Position numbers and translations under genes: made by a program. From positions 1 to 12,722 of the forward strand of contig CAYQAJ010000140.1 of assembly GCA_964415245.1 (NCBI GenBank): a DNA stretch of 12,722 nt, in the 5' to 3' direction. Origin of the DNA: CAYQAJ01 sp964415245 (GTDB lineage: Bacteria; Planctomycetota; Planctomycetia; Pirellulales; Pirellulaceae). Numbering within the stretch: position 1 is the first letter of the stretch; each line of letters starts with the position of its first letter. Shown in pieces: positions 1 to 5,818 of this stretch. A model generated the notes under the pieces. It was given only the letters and a program-made list of their open reading frames with translations. It had not been told where the DNA came from and ran no database searches.

Positions 1-788
1 GCGTCGATGACGTGCTCGGCGTCGACTCGCTCGGCGCGTTCGGGTTGGGCTACGTTGGTGATGATTGAAAGCGCCGCCACTCGCATGCCGAGTTGTGCGG
101 CCGCAAGTGCTTCCCACACGGTCGACATGCCAACGGCATCGCCGCCGATGCGGCGGAGGAAGCGGTACTCGGCCCGCGTCTCGTAGTTGGGCCCCGTTAC
201 GCCGACGTACACGCCGGCATGCGCCGCGATGCCGAGGCGCCGCGAAATTGTAAGTGCGGAATCGGCGAGCGATGCGTCGTAGTAGCTCGATGCGTAGTGG
301 ATCGGCCGACTGAACGCGAGTTCCTCGCCTGGAACATCGTCAATACGGGAGTTGCCCGCGCCTCGGAATGTCAAATCGACATGATCGGTCACGACCATGA
401 TGTCGCCCGTGCGATAGAGCGCGTTCAGTCCCCCGGCGGCGTTCGTCATCACCAGCAATCGGGCGCCGCAGCGATGCGCCACGCGAATGGGAAACGCGAC
501 CTGTTCGATGGAGAAACCTTCGTACATGTGACAGCGCCCCTGCATCACCAGCACGCGCATGCCGGCGAGCTCGCCACACACCAAGCGTCCTGCATGCCCC
601 GGCGCTGTGGCGCGCGGAAAGTGCGGAACATCGGAGAAGGCCAGCGTCTTGGGCTGCTCGATCCGCTCGGCGAGAATCCCACTGCCGGTTCCCAATACAA
701 GCGCCGCTTCGACTTCGCCGAACCGCCGTCGCACGAAATGCGCGGCCTCATCGAGGTCGTTAGCCCGCGGAGAAGAGAACGCGCACAT
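1..788 (-). CDS. Purine nucleoside phosphorylase paralog 1 (punA-type), 3' end cut by window edge
   Basis: This is the first 262 codons of a trimeric-type purine nucleoside phosphorylase, which splits purine (deoxy)nucleosides with phosphate into base and (deoxy)ribose 1-phosphate in the cytoplasm. Visible family motifs are GTGSG (residues 33-37, phosphate loop), GHAGRL (64-69), GRCHMYEG (84-91), TNAAGG (115-120), GPNYETRAEYR (199-209, with the base-binding Glu203), GMSTV (220-224) and SIITN (241-245). Asn245 aligns with human PNP Asn243, the residue that selects 6-oxopurines such as inosine and guanosine. The ATG at 788 is the first start after an in-frame stop about 20 nt upstream, and the N-terminus has about the usual length. 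The frame stays open to the left edge, so the C-terminal end lies outside. It follows a second phosphorylase gene on the same strand, 128 nt away across a repeat hairpin, so joint transcription is possible but not shown. Family assignment is firm; preference for 6-oxopurines is inferred from one residue. Confidence 0.93.
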   Translation of the reverse strand, partial: MCAFSSPRANDLDEAAHFVRRRFGEVEAALVLGTGSGILAERIEQPKTLAFSDVPHFPRATAPGHAGRLVCGELAGMRVLVMQGRCHMYEGFSIEQVAFPIRVAHRCGARLLVMTNAAGGLNALYRTGDIMVVTDHVDLTFRGAGNSRIDDVPGEELAFSRPIHYASSYYDASLADSALTISRRLGIAAHAGVYVGVTGPNYETRAEYRFLRRIGGDAVGMSTVWEALAAAQLGMRVAALSIITNVAQPERAERVDAEHVID

Positions 789-803
789 TCGATGCGGCCA
801 TGG

Positions 804-869
804 TTTTCAGTGTTCAGTTTTCAGTTGCCGGAAGGAATAGCAACTGACGACTGACAACGGACAACTGAC
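804..869. repeat. Convergent heptad-repeat arrays forming a hairpin
   Basis: On the left there are three 7-nt units of the form TTTCAGT, GTTCAGT, TTTCAGT (805-825). On the right there are four units AACTGAC, GACTGAC, AACGGAC, AACTGAC (842-869), which are the reverse complement of the same motif. The two arrays face each other across a short centre. The innermost arms TCAGTTGC (821-828) and GCAACTGA (840-847) pair perfectly over 8 bp with an 11-nt loop, and pairing continues outward imperfectly. It lies in the 128-nt gap between the two phosphorylase genes. No T-run follows, so it is not a classical intrinsic terminator. The heptanucleotide period resembles the short tandemly repeated repetitive sequences known from cyanobacteria, but kinship is only a guess. 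Confidence 0.75.
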
Positions 870-889
870 AAGAGCTATGGCTTGCAAAA

Positions 890-902
890 ATGTGCCTGTC
901 CC
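890..902. repeat. Isolated half-copy of the GACAGGCAC palindrome motif
   Basis: The plus strand reads TGTGCCTGTCCC at 891-902, so the minus strand reads GGGACAGGCACA. This closely matches GGAGACAGGCACC in the inner arm of the large palindrome at 8921-9018. It lies just downstream of the stop codon of the phosphorylase gene ending at 917. No partner arm is visible nearby, so it may be a decayed or truncated copy of the same repeat family, or a chance match over a short length. Confidence 0.4.
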
Positions 903-916
903 AGAAACGTCGTAGA

Positions 917-1750
917 TCAATCTCTATCCGCTTCGCCAGCCAGAATCCCCGAGACGAGCTTCGATAGCTTGGGCTGCGCCTCGTTGGCGGTGGCGATGAT
1001 CCGATCGACGTCGGCCGGCTCCAGCGCATCGGCCAGGCACATGTCGGTGATGATCGAAAGGCCCACCACGCGCAGGCTGCAGTGTACGGCCACGATCACC
1101 TCGGGCACGGTCGACATGCCGACCACGTCGGCCCCGATCAGCCGCAGGAAGCGGTACTCGGCCCGCGTTTCGAGGTTCGGCCCGGCCACGGCCACGAACA
1201 CGCCGCGATGGGCCACAAAGTCTTCGCGGCGGGCGATTGCGAGCGCCCGGTCGATGAGCTGCTCGTCGTACGGCCGGCACATGTCGGGGAACCGCGGCCC
1301 GAGGCGGTCGTCGTTGATGCCGATGAGCGGGTTGTCGCCCATGAGGTTGATGTGGTCGTCGATCACCAGGATATCGCCGGTGCAATGGTGCGGGTTCATG
1401 CCGCCGCAGGCGTTGGTGACCACGAGCAATTCGGCTCCGAGCGCTTTCATCACTCGCACGGGCAAGGTGATTTGCTTGAGCGAGTATCCCTCGTACATGT
1501 GGAAGCGGCCTTCCATCGCGACGACGTGCACGCCGGCGAGTTTGCCGAACACCAGCCGGCCGCGATGGCTCAGCGCGGTGGAGCGAGGGAAGTGGGGGAT
1601 GTTCTCGTAATCGATGGAAGCTTCGACCTCGATCTCTTCGACGAGGTTGCCCAGCCCGGTGCCGAGAATGATACCGGCGCGGGGCTTGCCGTCCCACTCT
1701 TTGCGAACGGCCGCACAGGCGGCTTCAATCTGATCGTAGAGTTCGAGCAT
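917..1750 (-). CDS. Purine nucleoside phosphorylase paralog 2 (punA-type) with Asp at the base-selecting position
   Basis: A complete 277-residue nucleoside phosphorylase of the PNP/MTAP family, close to the usual length of about 270-290. Motifs in order: GTGLG (30-34, phosphate loop), SHRGRL (61-66), GRFHMYEGY (81-89), VTNACGG (111-117), GPNLETRAEYR (190-200, Glu194 for base binding), GMSTVPEV (211-218) and SIITD (232-236). Asp236 takes the place of human PNP Asn243. In human PNP, changing this Asn to Asp is known to shift activity toward adenosine, and MTAP enzymes also carry Asp here, so a 6-aminopurine nucleoside or methylthioadenosine is a plausible substrate; this is inference. The gene starts 34 nt after the stop of the PSCyt1-WD40 gene on the same strand and is probably cotranscribed with it. 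No clear Shine-Dalgarno precedes the ATG. The family is certain; the substrate is open. Confidence 0.96.
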   Translation of the reverse strand: MLELYDQIEAACAAVRKEWDGKPRAGIILGTGLGNLVEEIEVEASIDYENIPHFPRSTALSHRGRLVFGKLAGVHVVAMEGRFHMYEGYSLKQITLPVRVMKALGAELLVVTNACGGMNPHHCTGDILVIDDHINLMGDNPLIGINDDRLGPRFPDMCRPYDEQLIDRALAIARREDFVAHRGVFVAVAGPNLETRAEYRFLRLIGADVVGMSTVPEVIVAVHCSLRVVGLSIITDMCLADALEPADVDRIIATANEAQPKLSKLVSGILAGEADRD

Positions 1751-1784
1751 ACGAGAGAAACAAAGAGCGTGGCCAAGCGCCTCG

Positions 1785-3182
1785 TCAGTTCCCTGTCGCT
1801 GGTGCGTATCCTGGCGCTGCGATGAAGTTCAACAACTCCGAGCCGTCCTCGGTGTTGTAGATGCGCACCTGTCCGTCGAAGCTGCCGCCGGCCAATCGCT
1901 TTGTGCCGTCGTGATACGCGGCGGCCAGCACCCAGTCTTCGCTGCCTCCGTACGAGCGCTCCTGCTGGCGGTCGGCCAGTTGGAATTGCCGAATCGTCTT
2001 ATCGGCCGAGGGAACGAAACAGAGTGCGCCCCCGGTAGCGAGGCGGAATTGCTCTCCGCCCGTGCCGGCCACTTCGGCGGTTTTGGCGGCGTCGGCGATC
2101 TTCCAGCAGTGCACCTTGTTGTCGGCGCCGCTGGAGTAGACCTGCTCGCCATCAGGATGAAAGGCGACACCCTGCACGCTCGCGGCGTGACCGGAGTAAG
2201 TAACGAGCAGATCGCCCGTGGCCGTATCGAACACCTTGGCGGTTTTATCGCGGCTGGCCGAGGCGAGCTTGCTGCCGTCGGCGTTATACGCGACGGCGTA
2301 GACCCAGTCGGAATGGCTCGAGATGGCGAGCTTCTCCTGGCCCGTGACAGTCTCACAGATGCTGATCGAGCCGTCGGCCGATGCGGCAGCAAGGCTTTCG
2401 CCACTGGGGTGGAAGGCGACGTCCAGCACCACGTCGCTCGAAGTGGCGAGCACGCGGGCCAACTCGCCGCTGGCGGCATCGAACAAGCGCACTTCGCCCA
2501 GTCGGCCCGGCATGCCGCCGGCCACGGCGAGCCACTTTCCGTCGGGACTGAGCGCGATCGCGTACGTGCGTTCGGCCACGTTCTCGATGCGACGCACAAG
2601 CTGAGCGTCGGCCACGTTCCACACGGTGATTTCGTGATAGCCGCCGACGAACAACTGCGATCCATCGGCGCTGAATGCCAGGGCGGTGATGGGGATGGGG
2701 CGGGCATAGGCCTGCGGCGCCGGCGGATACGTCGTCGGCGGAACGATCGAAGCCAAGGAGGCCTGGGGATCGTCGCCTCCGTCGAAGGTAGCTCCTTCGG
2801 CGATCCACTGCGTCAGCAGCGCGATTTGTTCGGCGGGCAGGGGATCGCCCTCGTACGGCATCCGCTCGGCCGGGTCGTCGCTCATGATGCGGCGGAGCGC
2901 TTCGCTCCCGTCGACATCGTTCGGCGCGAAGCCGGCCGCCCCCGACTCGCCCGACTGCATGACCCGCGCGAAACTGTCGACGCGGTAGTTTGCCTCGGCC
3001 TTCTTGGGACCGTGGCAGGCCAGGCAGTTGTCGATGAGGATTGGGGCGATGTCGCGGCGAAAGCTCACCGGCTCATCGGCCCGTGCCGGTAGGGTCGCCA
3101 TCGCTGCTGCAGCGCCAATCAATAGCACCGCGACGGCGGGCAGGGCGAAGCGTGAATGGCGATTCGAACGATTCGGTATCAC
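1785..3182 (-). CDS. Secreted planctomycete-type cytochrome C (PSCyt1) fused to WD40 propeller
   Basis: A 465-residue exported protein. The N-terminus has Arg residues, a hydrophobic stretch (about 13-30) and a signal peptidase site near PARA-DEP (33-38). A PSCyt1-type domain follows: heme motif CLACH (53-57) and a likely distal Met108 in RMPYEGDPL. From about residue 160 to the end there are roughly seven WD40-like blades (for example HSDWVYAVAYNADG near 290-303 and GHAASVQGVAFHPDG near 331-345), enough for one closed propeller. The start is a GTG at 3182, 14 nt after the DUF1553 stop. The frame continues open further upstream, but that part only mirrors the DUF1553 gene antisense, and the GTG places the signal peptide correctly. 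The function of such planctomycete proteins is unknown; heme binding follows from the motif, and the propeller may be a protein-binding scaffold. The downstream neighbour at 34 nt is a phosphorylase. Confidence 0.93.
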   Translation of the reverse strand: MIPNRSNRHSRFALPAVAVLLIGAAAAMATLPARADEPVSFRRDIAPILIDNCLACHGPKKAEANYRVDSFARVMQSGESGAAGFAPNDVDGSEALRRIMSDDPAERMPYEGDPLPAEQIALLTQWIAEGATFDGGDDPQASLASIVPPTTYPPAPQAYARPIPITALAFSADGSQLFVGGYHEITVWNVADAQLVRRIENVAERTYAIALSPDGKWLAVAGGMPGRLGEVRLFDAASGELARVLATSSDVVLDVAFHPSGESLAAASADGSISICETVTGQEKLAISSHSDWVYAVAYNADGSKLASASRDKTAKVFDTATGDLLVTYSGHAASVQGVAFHPDGEQVYSSGADNKVHCWKIADAAKTAEVAGTGGEQFRLATGGALCFVPSADKTIRQFQLADRQQERSYGGSEDWVLAAAYHDGTKRLAGGSFDGQVRIYNTEDGSELLNFIAAPGYAPATGN

Positions 3183-3196
3183 GGTGCAAAGACTCG

Positions 3197-5707
3197 CTAG
3201 TGCTGAAACAAGAACTCGTTCATGTTGAGGATCGCCCAGCAAACGTCCTCCAAAGCCGACACGCGGTTTTCCTGCGCGGCGATGTGATTGCGGGCCGCCG
3301 TGAGCTCGCCCTCGGTGGGCTTGCGGCTCAGCGCGGCGAGGTACAGCTCGGTCACAATGTCGTCGTCGGTCTTGTTCTCGGCTATCAGCTTGCGGAAGCG
3401 GTTCTGCTCGTTGCGCAGTTTGTCGTGAATCAGCTCGCCGTTGTAAAGCTGCAATGCCTGGCCCAGGTTCGATTCGTTGCTCCGCTCGCATGCGCATACC
3501 GTCTGCCGCTCGGGCTGCCCGAACGCCTTCAGAAACTCGTTGGCCACCAAGTCGGGAGCGGGCAGTTCGATGGCCTGGGTGCCGGTCGGCAGCGGTCCGA
3601 ATTTGTCACCCACGTCCGTTACCTGGTCGATGGCGTCGAGCAATTGCTCGGCGCTCAGCAGCCGCACGGGATAGTGGGAGAAGCAGCGATCGTCGTCCTG
3701 GTTGAGCGGCCCGGTGCGCGAGCTGGCCTGGTACGTGCGGCTGTTAAGGATCGTGCGGATGATGTACTTGCGGTCGTAACCGTGCTCGGCGAAGTCCTTG
3801 GCCAGCGCGTCCAACAGAGGAGCATTGGAGGGCGGGTTCGAGTCGCGCAGGTCGTCGGCCGGGTCGATGATGCCGCGGCCCAGCAGTTGGCTCCAGATGC
3901 GGTTCACCTCCACCTTGGCGAAGAAGGGGTTGTCGGCCTTGGTGAGCCAGTCGGTCAGCAGATCACGGCGATCCTGCTCGGCCGGCGGATCGACGTCGCC
4001 CGACAGGGGAAGCCACGGCTTCATCTGTTTGCCGGTGCGGGGCTGCGTCACTTCTCCGCTGCGGGCCAGCCAGACGAGCATTTCGTCGGGGCGCGTCGTC
4101 GGTTTGCGCTGCACGCGGTTGAAGAAGGCGGCCATGCCGTAGTAGTTGTCCTGCGTCCACCGCTCGAACGGGTGGTTATGGCACTTGGCGCATTGCAGAC
4201 GCGCCCCCAAGAACACCTGCGACACGGTCTCCACGCAGTCGGTCGTTTCGGCCGAAGTGCGATAGAAATTGGCCGGTGGGTTGGAGAGCGTACTGCCGCT
4301 GGCGGTGAGCAACTCGCGGGCGAACTGGTCGTAGGGCATGTTCTCGGCGAAAGCCCGCTCGAGCCAGCGGTGATACTTGTACACGCCGCTGTTTCCCACC
4401 TGGCCTTTGGTCAGCCGCAACAGATCGCCCCACTTGAGGGCCCAGAACCGCGCGTACTCGGGCCGCTCGAGCAATTGGTCGATGAGCTTGGTTCGTTTGT
4501 CGGGCGAAGGGTCGGTCAGGAAGGCGTGGGTTTCGTCGACGGTGGGAAGGATGCCGATCGAGTCGAGGTACACCCGCCGCACAAACTCGTCGTCGCTGCA
4601 CGTTTGCGACGGCGCGAACTTGAGCTGCCACAGTTTGGCGTGAATCAGGTCGTCGATGTAGTTATTCGACGGCGGATCGTTCCAGGCGAAACCGTCAATA
4701 TCCTTGACGAACGTGATGTACGTCGTTTCGATGAACTCGAGGTAACGCACGATGACCGCCGCTTCGCCCCGGTCGGCGCCGGTCACGAGGCCGCTGCGGT
4801 CGACGTCGGCCACTTGGTCGTTGCTGCTAGAGTAAACGGCGAACTGCGTGACGTCGCGTACCGAGCCGTCGGAAAAATGGGCTCGCACACAAAGCTGCTG
4901 CGTGTGCGCGGGAAGCTTCAGCACGCGGCCCGAAGGGGGGTACACTTCCAGCCGAAGGCACTTCGGGGCATCGGGCGGATCGACGCGGCAACCTTCGGCG
5001 ATCCAGTCGCGCAGCACGGTGAACGCGGGATCGCCGCGATGGAGCTTCTTGCCGCCGCCGTGGGGCACCTTCATCGTCGGCTTCCGCAGAATCAGGCTTG
5101 CTTCGGGGTCGAGCGGGTTGGTGCGGCGGCCGAACTCTTCGCGGATGAGCGTCACCTCGTCGATCGCCGGGTCGAACGCACGCAGCGACAGGCGAAACCC
5201 CCCCTTGCCGCTGGGAGCGCCGTGGCACGCGCCCGCGTTGCACCCCTGCTTCGAGATGGCCGCCAGCGTGCCATAGTGGAACGAAACGGGCTCAGGCTGG
5301 CCCTGGCCGCTCACATCAACCGCGGCTTGCGCCGATTGGCCGCCAGCGGTCACGGTGACCTGCGCCGTGCCGTCGCCGCGCGGCAGAGCAGTGGCCGATT
5401 CGATGACTGCCACCGACGGATCGCTACTGGCGAACTCAGCGGTCGCGGTCAGATCGGCGATCTGGCCATCGGCGTAGTGCCCGGTAACCACCAGTTGCAT
5501 GCGCTGTCTGGGACCCGTGAGCTGGATGGCATTCGGAAAGACTTCGATGGAATCAGGCTGACGGATTGTTTCGGCCTGTTGGTTCTGAGGCGTCGTGGGA
5601 TCGTCGGCTTTCGCGATGCGCGGCATAGCGACGACGCACAAAAGCGCGGCGGCTCCGAGCGTTGCCGCCAAACTCACGCCGCGCCATTCGGCTGCGTTGG
5701 TACTCAT
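3197..5707 (-). CDS. Secreted Ig-like / DUF1549 / DUF1553 protein with two cytochrome-like CH motifs
   Basis: An 836-residue exported protein of a family greatly expanded in planctomycetes. The N-terminus has a hydrophobic signal stretch (about 11-31) ending near IAKA-DD. A bacterial Ig-like domain covers about 53-132, then a cytochrome-like segment with CNAGACH (156-162, a CX4CH spacing) and MKVPHGGG (212-219), then a second Ig-like domain (about 258-334). DUF1549 runs from about 348 to 535 and ends with CAKCHNHP (506-513), a canonical CxxCH. DUF1553 spans about 584-836, with VNRIWSQLLGRGI (601-613) as a landmark and NMNEFLFQH at the end. The biochemical role of these domains is not established; heme attachment at either motif is inferred from sequence. 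The ATG at 5707 is preceded by a G-rich stretch. It sits 111 nt after the PPC-domain gene and 14 nt before the PSCyt1-WD40 gene, a typical planctomycete association. Confidence 0.96.
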   Translation of the reverse strand: MSTNAAEWRGVSLAATLGAAALLCVVAMPRIAKADDPTTPQNQQAETIRQPDSIEVFPNAIQLTGPRQRMQLVVTGHYADGQIADLTATAEFASSDPSVAVIESATALPRGDGTAQVTVTAGGQSAQAAVDVSGQGQPEPVSFHYGTLAAISKQGCNAGACHGAPSGKGGFRLSLRAFDPAIDEVTLIREEFGRRTNPLDPEASLILRKPTMKVPHGGGKKLHRGDPAFTVLRDWIAEGCRVDPPDAPKCLRLEVYPPSGRVLKLPAHTQQLCVRAHFSDGSVRDVTQFAVYSSSNDQVADVDRSGLVTGADRGEAAVIVRYLEFIETTYITFVKDIDGFAWNDPPSNNYIDDLIHAKLWQLKFAPSQTCSDDEFVRRVYLDSIGILPTVDETHAFLTDPSPDKRTKLIDQLLERPEYARFWALKWGDLLRLTKGQVGNSGVYKYHRWLERAFAENMPYDQFARELLTASGSTLSNPPANFYRTSAETTDCVETVSQVFLGARLQCAKCHNHPFERWTQDNYYGMAAFFNRVQRKPTTRPDEMLVWLARSGEVTQPRTGKQMKPWLPLSGDVDPPAEQDRRDLLTDWLTKADNPFFAKVEVNRIWSQLLGRGIIDPADDLRDSNPPSNAPLLDALAKDFAEHGYDRKYIIRTILNSRTYQASSRTGPLNQDDDRCFSHYPVRLLSAEQLLDAIDQVTDVGDKFGPLPTGTQAIELPAPDLVANEFLKAFGQPERQTVCACERSNESNLGQALQLYNGELIHDKLRNEQNRFRKLIAENKTDDDIVTELYLAALSRKPTEGELTAARNHIAAQENRVSALEDVCWAILNMNEFLFQH

Positions 5708-5765
5708 AATCCGTTTCCCCCCAATCGCTCGGTTTCCGCTTCGGATCGCCGCGTCTCCGCGTCAG

Positions 5766-5786
5766 TGCCGCAACCCCGCGGCGGCA
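5766..5786. other. Small GC-rich hairpin between the PPC and DUF1553 genes
   Basis: TGCCGC (5766-5771) and GCGGCA (5781-5786) are perfect 6-bp arms with a 9-nt loop in the 111-nt gap between two minus-strand genes. There is no T-run on the minus-strand exit side, so transcription termination is not well supported. It could be a processing or stability structure, or simply a product of high GC. Confidence 0.25.
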
Positions 5787-5818
5787 GAGCGCCATATGAA
5801 TGTGGCGGCTATCGGCGG

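Noticed and set aside
93..1825. Plus-strand open frames over the phosphorylase genes
   Set aside because: Two of them resemble each other only because they mirror two homologous genes on the minus strand. No protein family fits them.
3183..3497. ATG start at 3497 for the PSCyt1-WD40 protein
   Set aside because: It would add 105 Arg-rich residues overlapping the DUF1553 gene in another frame and bury the signal peptide. The GTG at 3182 fits better.
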